Assembly (NCBI RefSeq): GCF_002845745.1
Contig: NZ_PIUM01000041.1
Location: forward strand, 1-52,031
Direction of reading: 5' to 3'
From: Telmatospirillum siberiense
GTDB lineage: Bacteria > Pseudomonadota > Alphaproteobacteria > Rhodospirillales > Magnetospirillaceae
DNA: 52,031 nt
This document shows positions 8,988 through 16,535 of the stretch, in pieces. Positions within the stretch are counted from its first letter, which is position 1. The number at the start of each line of letters is the position of its first letter. The translations under genes and the position numbers were made by a program. Under the pieces are notes generated by a model. That model had not been told where the DNA came from. It saw only the letters and a program-made list of their open reading frames with translations, and made no database searches.

Positions 8988-10379
8988 TCAGCCCTCCCCT
9001 TCCATGTCGTCCCAGGGGGCCGGCAGGCGCAATTGCTCCCAGACGGGATTGGCCAGCGCCCTGTCGATCTCCTCGACCAGGGCCAGCATTCCGACGTAGC
9101 CGGCATAGGCCTGGTGCCGCTCCTGATTCATGTCGAGCCACGGCGTCTTGGCCTTCAGGGCGATGAACTGGGTGCGCCCGCCGGACAGCATCATGTCGGC
9201 CTCGCCCTCCTTCAGCATGCGGTACATCTCGCTCTGCGGCAGGGCTTCGTAGAGTTTGCCATCCTCGCCCATCAGGTCCCGGGCGCGCTCCTTGTCGTCC
9301 GCCGTCGATTTGCGCACGCTGGTGCCGATCACCCTGATGCCGACGTCGCCCAGAGCCGAAATCACCGACCAGGATTTGTGACCGCCCGTATAGAGCAGCA
9401 CCTTCCGGCCTTCCAGCCGCCGCCGATAGGCCGCGAGCCGGGTCTCGACCTTGGCCTCCTCGCGCCCGATCAGGGCTTCCGTCCTCTCCAGCAGATCGGG
9501 CGGAGCCCCGCGCTCGACCAGCATGCGCGCGATGGTCCGCAAGGCCTGGGAGGTGTCGGTGATGCCGTAGAAAGAGCCCTCGAAGTAGGGAATGCCGTAG
9601 CGTTCCTCCAGCTTGCGGGCAACGTTGATCAAGGCCTGGCTACAGACGATCATGCTGATGCGCGCCCGATGGGCGACGGTGACGTCATGATAGCGGGCAT
9701 TTCCGGTGATCCGCCCCAGCACGCGAATGCCCAATTCGGTGAGCAGCGGCTCGACCTGCCAGAGTTCGCCGGCGATGTTGTAATCGCCGATGATGTTGAT
9801 GTCGCAGGGGGTGGTCACCGCCGGCTCCTCGGTGCCGATGACATAATCGAGCAAAGCCTCGCCGCCCAGCTTGTTGCCCAGGTTCTTCTTGCCGACGAAC
9901 CCCGGCGCATTGACCGGAATGACCGGTTTGCCCAATTTCTGCGAGGCGACTTCGCAGACCTTGACGATATCGTCGCCGATCATCGCGGGCACGCAGGTCT
10001 GATAGACGAAGACGGCCGGCGGATCGAACCGCGCGATGGCCTCCTTGATGGCGCGATAGAGCTTCTTCTCGCCGCCGTAGACCACGTCGAGATCGCTCAT
10101 GTCGGTGGTGGCGCCGATCCGGTAGGTCTCCGGCCCCGACGATTTGGCGTGCCGGTTGTCCCAGCCGTTGCCTTCGCAGGCGATCGGACCATGCACCAAA
10201 TGGATGCAATCGGTGATCGGCTGCAAGGCGATCTTGGCGCCGTCGAAAGCGCAACCGCCGGCGGCGGCGCCCGGCGTCAACTGTTTCGCACAGCCGGCCT
10301 TGCGCTGCTTTTCGGTCTTGCCGCGGTTGGTCGCACACCCCGGCTCGTTGAAGACCTCTTGCACCTTGGCTTGCAACAT
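8988..10379 (-). CDS. nifE: FeMo-cofactor biosynthesis protein NifE
   Basis: NifE is the alpha-like subunit of the NifEN scaffold, homologous to NifD. The 463-aa product has the N-terminal cysteines of the permanent [4Fe-4S] cluster (EPGCATNRGKTEKQRKAGCA and HGPIACEGNGWDNR) and the family run YRIGATTDMSDLDVVYGGEKK. The frame allows an ATG four codons earlier (10391), but the ATG at 10379 has GGAGG 6 nt upstream and is preferred. A sigma-54 promoter, an IHF site and a NifA site lie in the 125 bp upstream. Confidence 0.96.
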   Translation of the reverse strand: MLQAKVQEVFNEPGCATNRGKTEKQRKAGCAKQLTPGAAAGGCAFDGAKIALQPITDCIHLVHGPIACEGNGWDNRHAKSSGPETYRIGATTDMSDLDVVYGGEKKLYRAIKEAIARFDPPAVFVYQTCVPAMIGDDIVKVCEVASQKLGKPVIPVNAPGFVGKKNLGNKLGGEALLDYVIGTEEPAVTTPCDINIIGDYNIAGELWQVEPLLTELGIRVLGRITGNARYHDVTVAHRARISMIVCSQALINVARKLEERYGIPYFEGSFYGITDTSQALRTIARMLVERGAPPDLLERTEALIGREEAKVETRLAAYRRRLEGRKVLLYTGGHKSWSVISALGDVGIRVIGTSVRKSTADDKERARDLMGEDGKLYEALPQSEMYRMLKEGEADMMLSGGRTQFIALKAKTPWLDMNQERHQAYAGYVGMLALVEEIDRALANPVWEQLRLPAPWDDMEGEG

Positions 10380-10412
10380 GGAGACCTCCATCGCGATCCG
10401 AGACTGATGGAT

Positions 10413-10427
10413 GCAAACCTTAGGCCA
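10413..10427 (-). promoter_or_regulatory. sigma-54 promoter of the nifENX unit
   Basis: The minus strand reads TGGCCTAAGGTTTGC, with GG and GC separated by 10 bp and flanked by T and AT as in nif promoters. It is 34 bp upstream of the nifE start. Confidence 0.85.
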
Positions 10428-10447
10428 AAAAATAGATCATTTATTTT

Positions 10448-10460
10448 CAATAACTTGATA
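10448..10460 (-). promoter_or_regulatory. IHF-type binding site
   Basis: The minus strand reads TATCAAGTTATTG, an exact WATCAA-N4-TTR match between the promoter and the NifA site of nifE, the same arrangement as at the iscA-nifU promoter. Confidence 0.8.
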
Positions 10461-10488
10461 TTTCGCCGTTTCCTTTTGTCGGGTCGAT

Positions 10489-10504
10489 TGTCGGACAACG
10501 GACA
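10489..10504. promoter_or_regulatory. NifA upstream activator sequence for nifE
   Basis: TGT-CGGACAACGG-ACA fits TGT-N10-ACA, 62 bp upstream of the -24 element. No second clear copy was found. Confidence 0.75.
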
Positions 10505-10619
10505 ATGCGTCCGACGATGCGCCGGGCGGACATGGCGAACAAAGCCGCCGTCGTTCAGGCGTCATATAAACTTAGGGCGTGTGGACATTCATGACGGCCA
10601 GGCCCCTTGATGGGGCGCC

Positions 10620-10797
10620 TTAACAGGCTGCGGAAAAAGTCGGAATTTCTTCGTCATTCCCGCGAAAGCGGGAATCCATGCTCTATCGGAATCAATATTT
10701 GCTGTCCCGACAATGCGCGTACCACAATATGGATCCCCGCTTTCGCGGGGATGACGACGGAAATGATGTCACGAAGACTTTTTCCACAGCCTCTTAA
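10620..10797. repeat. 178-bp imperfect palindrome nested in the repeat element
   Basis: The left end TTAACAGGCTGCGGAAAAAG is mirrored at the right by CTTTTTCCACAGCCTCTTAA. Inside, two smaller hairpins of the CGTCATTCCCGCGAAAGCGG type face each other. The structure suggests an inserted palindromic element; it is absent from the second copy of the host repeat. Confidence 0.75.
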
Positions 10798-10857
10798 GAC
10801 TTTTCCCGTTGCCTCCGGTTCCCCAATGGCCAGAAAGGCACCCCCGAATATTTTGAA

Positions 10858-10996
10858 CCACCAAGGCACCAAGGTGGCGGAGTGTCCCACCGGCATTTTC
10901 CCGTCCTGCCATCGGCTGTCGGCCGAATGCCTGCGGCGCAGATTGGCCGCCGCCGACTGATCCAAAAGACGCCTTGGTGTCTTGGTGCCTTGGTGG
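10858..10996. repeat. inverted arms with 97-bp core, copy 1
   Basis: The arms are CCACCAAGGCACCAAGG (10858-10874) and its longer complement at 10972-10996, which has an extra ACACCAAG unit. They enclose 10875-10971. The core matches 33337-33433 on the same strand, but the outer flanks of the two copies are swapped, so the core is inverted relative to its surroundings. Confidence 0.85.
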
Positions 10997-11080
10997 TTCA
11001 TCAAAAGCCGGAGGCCCCGGAACGATCAAGAGGACGACGGACATCCGGCCAATCGCCGAATGTCCACAGGCCCTGAGACA

Positions 11081-12280
11081 CTAATATGAGGGGAAAGCCT
11101 CCAGAATCCCGTCCAGGATGCCGATCATCCGGTCGATCTCCTCGCCGGTGACGGTGAGGGCCGGCATGAAGCGCAGGAGATGGGGCCGTGGCGCGTTGAG
11201 CAGCAAGCCGCGCCGCAGGGCCTCGGCGACGACCTCGTTGCCGAGGTCGCGCCCGAGATCCAGCGCGAGAAGCAACCCCTTTCCCCGCACGCCGAGACCA
11301 TGATGCTTTTCCGACAAGGCGATCAGCCGCTTTTCCAGGTAAGCACCCGATTTCGCCACGCCTTCCAGGAAGCCCGGTCTGGCAACCTCTTCCATGATGG
11401 CGCATCCGACGGCGGTCACCAGCGGATTGCCATTGAAGGTGCCCCCCTGATCCCCATAGTCGAAACAACAGACCGATTGCTCCGCGACCAGAGCGGCGAT
11501 CGGCACCCCGCCCCCCAAACCCTTGGCCAAGGTCATGATGTCCGGCCGAATGTCCTCATGCTGGAAGGCGAACATCTTTCCGGTCCGTCCGATACCGGTC
11601 TGGACCTCGTCGAGGATCAGCAGGATGCCCCTCTGCCGCGTCAGCGCCCGGAGATCCTTGAGAAAATCGCTCTCCGCCACGATGACGCCGGCCTCGCCCT
11701 GAATGGGTTCCAGCATGACGGCCGCGGTCTTTCCGGTGATGACCCGTTCGACGGAGGCGATGTCGTTGATTTCGGCCTTGGGAAAACCGCAAACCCTGGG
11801 CTCGAACAGGCCATCCCACTGGGATTTTCCGGAAGCGGACATGGTCGCCAGGGTCCGACCGTGGAATCCATGATCCAGGGTGATGATCTCATAGGCTCCG
11901 TCACGGTATTTTTGGCCCCATTTGCGGGCGAGCTTGATCGCCCCCTCGTTGGCCTCGGCGCCGCTATTGGCGAAAAACACCTGATCCAGCCCGCTGGCCC
12001 CGGCGATCAATGTCGCCAGCCGGATCATCGGCTCGTTGAAAAAAGACGGGGCGCAGTTGATCAGCTTCGCGGCCTGTTCCGTCACGGCCGCGACGACGGC
12101 GGGCGGGCAATGGCCGAGAGTGTTGACCGCCCAGCCCTGGATGAAATCGAGATAGTCCTTGCCATCCCGATCCCTCAGCCACGATCCGTGCCCCTCGATG
12201 AAAACGATGGGCGGCCGCGGGGTGATGGGCATCACCGCCCCAACATCGCCAAGCGGCGGGATTAATGGGTCATAAGTCAT
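11081..12280 (-). CDS. Acetylornithine aminotransferase family protein (ArgD-like)
   Basis: A class III PLP aminotransferase of 399 aa, best read as acetylornithine transaminase (N-acetylglutamate semialdehyde plus glutamate gives N2-acetylornithine, arginine pathway). Visible marks are NSGAEANEGAIKLARK (cofactor phosphate binding), DHGFHGRTLATMSASG, the LDEVQTGIGRTG aspartate and the PLP lysine in MTLAKGLGGGVPIAAL. An AGGAGC site lies 6 nt before the ATG. It has no nif role known to me and lies between nifE and the fumarate reductase on the minus strand. A strong hairpin and an arginine-rich short frame precede it, suggesting arginine-responsive attenuation. Other class III enzymes such as succinylornithine or GABA transaminase cannot be excluded. 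Confidence 0.85.
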   Translation of the reverse strand: MTYDPLIPPLGDVGAVMPITPRPPIVFIEGHGSWLRDRDGKDYLDFIQGWAVNTLGHCPPAVVAAVTEQAAKLINCAPSFFNEPMIRLATLIAGASGLDQVFFANSGAEANEGAIKLARKWGQKYRDGAYEIITLDHGFHGRTLATMSASGKSQWDGLFEPRVCGFPKAEINDIASVERVITGKTAAVMLEPIQGEAGVIVAESDFLKDLRALTRQRGILLILDEVQTGIGRTGKMFAFQHEDIRPDIMTLAKGLGGGVPIAALVAEQSVCCFDYGDQGGTFNGNPLVTAVGCAIMEEVARPGFLEGVAKSGAYLEKRLIALSEKHHGLGVRGKGLLLALDLGRDLGNEVVAEALRRGLLLNAPRPHLLRFMPALTVTGEEIDRMIGILDGILEAFPSY

Positions 12281-12329
12281 CTGTTGCTCCTAATGGTGAA
12301 ACGGAGCGACGGAGACCGGGCCTGAAAAC

Positions 12330-12367
12330 GACGAAGGCCCCCATCGCTACCGACGGGGGCCTTCGTC
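12330..12367 (-). terminator. strong stem-loop, possible attenuator of the argD-like gene
   Basis: GACGAAGGCCCCC and GGGGGCCTTCGTC pair perfectly (13 bp) around a 12-nt loop. On the minus strand the stem is followed by GTTTTC. It stands 50 bp before the argD-like start and 19 nt after the stop of an arginine-rich short frame, the layout of a transcription attenuator. Confidence 0.6.
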
Positions 12368-12386
12368 AAGTCGACCGAAAAACGAT

Positions 12387-12470
12387 CTACCTCTCGCGCA
12401 CGACCCTCGTCCCCGCCAGACGGCGGGTAGCTCGGAAGTCGGAACGTCGATCGGCAAAATTGCAGGTCAT
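12387..12470 (-). CDS. candidate arginine-rich leader peptide
   Basis: An ATG opens a 27-codon frame with eight arginine codons (CGA, CGT, CGC and AGG), ending in ...TRVVRER-stop just before the stem-loop upstream of the argD-like gene. No convincing ribosome binding site is visible, and the open frame extends further upstream, so the real start is uncertain. The arginine bias and position are the only evidence. Confidence 0.3.
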   Translation of the reverse strand: MTCNFADRRSDFRATRRLAGTRVVRER

Positions 12471-12778
12471 GGGAACGGTATATCGCGCCATGCGAACGGG
12501 TGTCGAGAGAAAGTTCGTGCGGCCCCTGGGCAATCTGGTTCCCCCGATTGCCCAGGGGCGGAACCGGCTCATCGCCTTCGAATCCGCGATACCCCGTTGA
12601 GAGCGATTTCAGAACATGCTATAGCCACAACGATATTATGGGTATCAGGAGATAACTTCTGGTGGAGCCTCCGCCAGACGCGAGAGTCGTCCGGCGGAAT
12701 CTCTTTCCCTGACATCGAAATCCAAGGACGCAATTGGGGCCGGACGCCGGTCCCCGCTCCCAGATGGAGAACTTTTAC

Positions 12779-14647
12779 ATGTCCGAAGACAACAAGGACG
12801 ACACTTCGTCGTTGTCTCGCCGCACCTTTATCGGTGCATGCGCAGCCGTCCCCCTGACCGGAGCCGTCGCCGATCTGGCGATGGCCTCGACAGCCGACGG
12901 AACCCAGGGAGCGGCCGCTTCGTCCGGGGCCCCCTCCACGATGAGCTTCGACGTTCTGGTCGTCGGCTCCGGCGGATCGGGCTTGCGGGCCGCCGTCTAT
13001 GCGATGCGGGCCGGCAATCTGTCGGTCGCCGTCGTTTCCAAGACGATGCCGACACGCTCGGCCACCTGCATGGCCGAAGGCGGCATCAACGGCGTCATCA
13101 GCTATCCCGGACAGAAGGACAGCCTGGATTCGCACGCCTTCGACACCGTCAAGGGCAGCGACTATCTGGGCGACCAGGATTGCATCGACTTTTTCGTCGA
13201 GAAGGCCTCCGAGGCCGTCCGCGAGACCGATTTCTGGGGCACGCCCTACAGCCGGGCCAAGGATGGCCGGATCGACCAGCGCTTCATGGCCGGCCACCAG
13301 TTCCCGCGCACCAATTATTCGGCGGACAAGACCGGGCATGCGCTTTTGCATTCCAACTTCGACTATGCCCTGGGCGCCGGCGTCAAGTTCCTGATCGACT
13401 ACCAGCTTCTCGACGTCGGCGTCGAGGACGGGGTCTGCACCGGCGTGGTGATGCGCAATCTGAAGACCGGCGAGATCGTTCCGGTCCGGGCCCGCGCGGT
13501 CATCATGGCAACCGGCGGCTACACCCGCATTTTCTGGACGCGCACCAGCACGCCTTTCATCGCCACCGGCGACGGGACGGCGGCGGCCTTGCGGGCCGGC
13601 CTGCCCTTCAAGGATCCCGAAATGATCCAGTTCCACCCGACGGGCGTCGCCCATGGCGGTGTGCTGATCACCGAGGCGGCTCGCGGCGAAGGCGGCTATC
13701 TCCTGAACAACAAGGGCGAACGTTTCATGCAGCGCTATGCGCCGGGCAAGATGGAACTTGCCCCGCGCGACATCACGGCGCGGGCCATCGAGACGGAAAT
13801 CGCCGAAGGCCGTGGTTTCGGCGAGGGGATGACGGCCTATGTGCTGATCGATCTCCGCCATCTCGGCCGCGAGAAGATCATCGAGCGTCTGCCGCAGATC
13901 CGTCATGTCGGACTGATGTTCGAAAACATCGATCTGATCGACCAGCCGTTGCCCATCCGTTCCACCGCCCACTATTCCATGGGCGGCATCGACGTGATCA
14001 ATTTCCATACCATGGAAACGGCGATGCCGGGCCTGTTCGCCTGCGGTGAATGCGGCTGCGAATCCATCCACGGCGCCAACCGCCTGGGCGGCAACTCGCT
14101 GGCCGCCGCCATGGTCACCGGCAAGGAGGCCGGCATCGCCGCCGCCGCCTACGCCGCCAAGGCCCAGATGCCCGATGACAAGGCCCTGCAGCGGCTGGCC
14201 GATCAATGGCGCGACCATTTCCGCGAGAACACCGCCCGGACCAAGGGCACGCCCTTCACGGAGATCCGCGACCGCATGGCCCAGGTCCTGTGGGACGGCA
14301 TGGGAATCTACCGCACCGAGAAAGGGTTGGCGGCCACCGTCGAAGCCCTGCGGGATCTTCACGCCGAATACCGCACCGCCAGCATCGGCAACGCGGGCCA
14401 AGTCTATAACAGCGCCTATACCCATTACATCGAGGTCGGCAACCTGCTGACCCTGGCCCGATGTGCGGCGCTGGCGGCCCTCGACCGGCGGGAATCCCGC
14501 GGCGCGCACACCCGCGTCGACTATCCGAAACGCAACGACAAGGACTACCTGCACCACAATCTGGTCAGTCTGAAGGGCGACGAACTCGTCCTCAACCAGC
14601 GTCCGGTGACAATCGTCCGGTTCAAGCCTGAGGAGCGCAACTACTGA
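12779..14647 (+). CDS. mfrA: Tat-exported fumarate reductase/succinate dehydrogenase flavoprotein (MfrA/SdhA-like)
   Basis: This FAD subunit should reduce fumarate on the periplasmic side. A twin-arginine signal (SRRTFIGACAAVPL, from about residue 13) precedes the mature part. Seen in order are the dinucleotide fold VVGSGGSGLRAAVYA, QFHPTG, RGEGG, TAHYSMGG and GANRLGGNSL, which hold the usual substrate-binding and catalytic His and Arg residues. The histidine that carries covalent FAD in FrdA/SdhA (RSHT) is alanine here (TRSATCMAEGG), so FAD is probably held non-covalently. The ATG at 12779 is chosen for its GGAGA site; 622 aa. It overlaps mfrB by one base. The export signal together with a CCG-domain partner fits the methylmenaquinol:fumarate reductase class of Wolinella and Campylobacter. 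Confidence 0.85.
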   Translation: MSEDNKDDTSSLSRRTFIGACAAVPLTGAVADLAMASTADGTQGAAASSGAPSTMSFDVLVVGSGGSGLRAAVYAMRAGNLSVAVVSKTMPTRSATCMAEGGINGVISYPGQKDSLDSHAFDTVKGSDYLGDQDCIDFFVEKASEAVRETDFWGTPYSRAKDGRIDQRFMAGHQFPRTNYSADKTGHALLHSNFDYALGAGVKFLIDYQLLDVGVEDGVCTGVVMRNLKTGEIVPVRARAVIMATGGYTRIFWTRTSTPFIATGDGTAAALRAGLPFKDPEMIQFHPTGVAHGGVLITEAARGEGGYLLNNKGERFMQRYAPGKMELAPRDITARAIETEIAEGRGFGEGMTAYVLIDLRHLGREKIIERLPQIRHVGLMFENIDLIDQPLPIRSTAHYSMGGIDVINFHTMETAMPGLFACGECGCESIHGANRLGGNSLAAAMVTGKEAGIAAAAYAAKAQMPDDKALQRLADQWRDHFRENTARTKGTPFTEIRDRMAQVLWDGMGIYRTEKGLAATVEALRDLHAEYRTASIGNAGQVYNSAYTHYIEVGNLLTLARCAALAALDRRESRGAHTRVDYPKRNDKDYLHHNLVSLKGDELVLNQRPVTIVRFKPEERNY

Positions 14648-15618
14648 TGCGTACCATCACATTCGACATCGACCGGTTCGATGGAACCCGGTCATGGACC
14701 CAGTCCTACGCGTTTGAATACGACCCGACGCTGACGGTGCTGGGCAGCCTGATCCGCATCAAGGAGCAGCAGGATCCCAGCCTCAACTTCACCGCTTCCT
14801 GCCGTTGCGCCATCTGCGGATCCTGCGCCGTGCGCGTCAACGGCAACGCGGTTCTGGCCTGCGACACGCGGCTCGACACCGTCTTGAAGCAATGGGGTGC
14901 GGACACGCTGCACATCTCGCCGATCGGAAACTTCAAGGTCATCAGCGACCTGGTGGTCGACTGGGGCGACAAGATCGAACGGCTGCGTTCCGCCAAACCG
15001 GGACTCAAGGCGAAGAAGGAGTTTTCGGCGGACTCGGGCTGCCAGCAATCTCCGGCCGACTTCGCTAAGATCCAGAAGCAGTGGGACTGCATCCTTTGCG
15101 GCAGTTGCGCGTCGGAATGCAACAAGCTCACCGATAACGACCGCGACTTCCTGGAGCCTTTCGTCTACACCCACGCCAACCGCTACGCCCAGGACTCCCG
15201 CTCGGCGGACGGCATGGTTCACGTCAAGGAAATGGTGAAGCAGGGCCTGTGGAAATGCCTCCATTGCATGGAGTGCGTGACCAAGTGTCCCAAGCAGATC
15301 GCTCCCGCCGCCGACATCGCGGCGATGCGGGCCATGGCCTTCGCCGCCGGCAATACGGACGGCAAGGGGCCGCGCCATGCCGAGGCGTTCCGCACCGATC
15401 TGGAGAACACCGGGCGCCTGAACGAGGTCCGCTTGGTTCCCCGCACCGAAGGACTGATCGACGCCGCCACCGGCCGCATGGGCTTCACATACCGGATGCT
15501 GAAGCACGGCAAGCTGGGCGCGCTCGAAGCGGCTGAACTTTATCTCACGGACAACAAGCCCATCGAAGGAATCGACGGCTTACGCAAGATCATCCGCTAT
15601 GAGAGGGATGGGAAATGA
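14647..15618 (+). CDS. mfrB: Fumarate reductase iron-sulfur subunit (MfrB/SdhB-like)
   Basis: This 323-aa subunit wires electrons from the quinol side to the flavoprotein. The [2Fe-2S] plant-type motif CRCAICGSC with a later LAC lies at about residues 52-73. A [4Fe-4S] quartet CILCGSCASEC follows at about 148-158. The third site reads CLHCMECVTKCP (about 199-210): it has four cysteines where ordinary SdhB/FrdB have three, so it is predicted to hold a [4Fe-4S] instead of [3Fe-4S] cluster, as in class E enzymes. No signal peptide is present; it would be co-exported with the Tat-tagged flavoprotein. It is coupled to mfrA (TGATG) and mfrE (ATGA). Confidence 0.85.
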   Translation: MRTITFDIDRFDGTRSWTQSYAFEYDPTLTVLGSLIRIKEQQDPSLNFTASCRCAICGSCAVRVNGNAVLACDTRLDTVLKQWGADTLHISPIGNFKVISDLVVDWGDKIERLRSAKPGLKAKKEFSADSGCQQSPADFAKIQKQWDCILCGSCASECNKLTDNDRDFLEPFVYTHANRYAQDSRSADGMVHVKEMVKQGLWKCLHCMECVTKCPKQIAPAADIAAMRAMAFAAGNTDGKGPRHAEAFRTDLENTGRLNEVRLVPRTEGLIDAATGRMGFTYRMLKHGKLGALEAAELYLTDNKPIEGIDGLRKIIRYERDGK

Positions 15619-16478
15619 CCCGCAAATATGCATTCTTCCCCGGCTGCGTGCTCAATGCCGCCGCACGCGAGGCGCGGGAAGCCACGGAAGCGGTGGCCGC
15701 CCGTCTCGGCATCGAACTGGTGGAAATCCCCGGCTGGAGTTGCTGCGGCGCCAGTCAGGTCCAGGATATCGAGCGGGAGACCGCGCTTGCCGTCAATGCT
15801 CGCAACCTGGCGCTCGCCGAAAAGATGGGGCTCGACGTCCTGACCGCCTGCAGCACCTGCGCCCTGATGCTGCGCACCGCCCGCCAGGAGCTTCTGGCCG
15901 GCCGCAAGGACGATATCAACAAGGCGTTGGCCACCGCCGGCCTGGAATACAAGGGCACGGCGGATGTGACCCATATCCTGTGGCTGTTGGCCGATACGGC
16001 GCCGGAATGGGCTCCGCTGGTCAAGAAGCCGCTCGGCAAGGTGAAAGTGGCCTCCTTCTACGGTTGCCACACGGTGCGTCCGCCGAAGGTGATGGACCAT
16101 GAAAGCCATCTCAATCCGCAGAGCATGGAAACCATCATCACCGCTTGCGGCGCGACGCCGGTCCTGATCCCGGAACGGCTGAAATGCTGCGGCTTCCACG
16201 CGGTGTTTCCGGCCGAACCCACGGCGCTTCGCCTCACCGCCAACACGGCCGACGACGCCAAGAAGAACGGCGCCGATTGTGTGCTGACCCCCTGCCCGCT
16301 CTGCCAGATGCAGCTCGATATGTATCAGACGGACGCGCAGGCCGCCGTCGGCAAGGGCGGGGACACCCCCGTCCTCCACCTGACCCAATTGGTCGGACTG
16401 GCTCTCGGCATCGAACGGGAGAAACTGGGACTGTCGCGTCACATCATCAGCACCGACGCTCTTCTCGCCAAGTGCTGA
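15615..16478 (+). CDS. mfrE: CCG-domain subunit of fumarate reductase (MfrE/SdhE-like)
   Basis: The 287-aa protein has two cysteine-rich CCG domains of the heterodisulfide reductase B type. Domain 1 has C12, WSCCGASQ and ACSTC; domain 2 has GCHT, LKCCGFHAV and TPCPLC. Such subunits replace the haem-containing membrane anchors in class E succinate dehydrogenases and in methylmenaquinol:fumarate reductases, attaching the enzyme to the membrane and taking electrons from quinol. There is no classical membrane helix. The start overlaps the mfrB stop by 4 bp. A terminator follows directly, closing a three-gene operon. Confidence 0.87.
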   Translation: MTRKYAFFPGCVLNAAAREAREATEAVAARLGIELVEIPGWSCCGASQVQDIERETALAVNARNLALAEKMGLDVLTACSTCALMLRTARQELLAGRKDDINKALATAGLEYKGTADVTHILWLLADTAPEWAPLVKKPLGKVKVASFYGCHTVRPPKVMDHESHLNPQSMETIITACGATPVLIPERLKCCGFHAVFPAEPTALRLTANTADDAKKNGADCVLTPCPLCQMQLDMYQTDAQAAVGKGGDTPVLHLTQLVGLALGIEREKLGLSRHIISTDALLAKC

Positions 16479-16487
16479 GGATTTAAA

Positions 16488-16519
16488 AAAAGGCCGGCGG
16501 GTCGCCCCGCCGGCCTTTT
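16488..16519. terminator. bidirectional terminator between mfrE and nifK
   Basis: AAAAGGCCGGCGGG and CCCCGCCGGCCTTTT form a GC-rich stem with a 3-nt loop flanked by an A-run on one side and a T-run on the other. It can end both the mfrABE (+) and nifHDK (-) transcripts, which converge here. Confidence 0.92.
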
Positions 16520-16535
16520 CCGATCGAGCCCGTCC

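Larger units (their letters stand above)
10574..11074. repeat. non-autonomous mobile-like repeat element, copy 1
   Basis: A 501-bp non-coding block is bounded by 17-bp terminal inverted repeats that differ at one base (AGGGCGTGTGGACATTC at the left; AGGGCCTGTGGACATTC reading in from the right). It contains a nested imperfect palindrome (10620-10797) and a 97-bp core between inverted arms (10858-10996). Part of it recurs at about 33246-33510. No transposase frame is present. It fills the space between nifE and the aminotransferase gene. Confidence 0.75.

Noticed and set aside
7506-10610. A 1034-codon open frame on the plus strand
   Set aside because: It is the antisense shadow of nifX, nifN and nifE, whose frames are complete and match known families; high GC makes such shadows common.
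10858-10996. CRISPR-like array
   Set aside because: The repeated CACCAAG units form only two inverted arms with no regular spacers; no cas genes are present.
12598-12615. FNR-like half-sites (TTGA ... TTCA) before mfrA
   Set aside because: The spacing is one base off and the inner bases do not fit TTGAT-N4-ATCAA.
12661-12682. Possible sigma-54 promoter before mfrA (GG and GC 10 bp apart)
   Set aside because: Only the GG and GC match; the sequence reads TGGTGG and CCGC and is part of a palindrome, with no NifA site nearby.
12569-14557. A 662-codon open frame on the minus strand over mfrA
   Set aside because: It has no recognisable domain and lies wholly opposite the well-supported flavoprotein gene.
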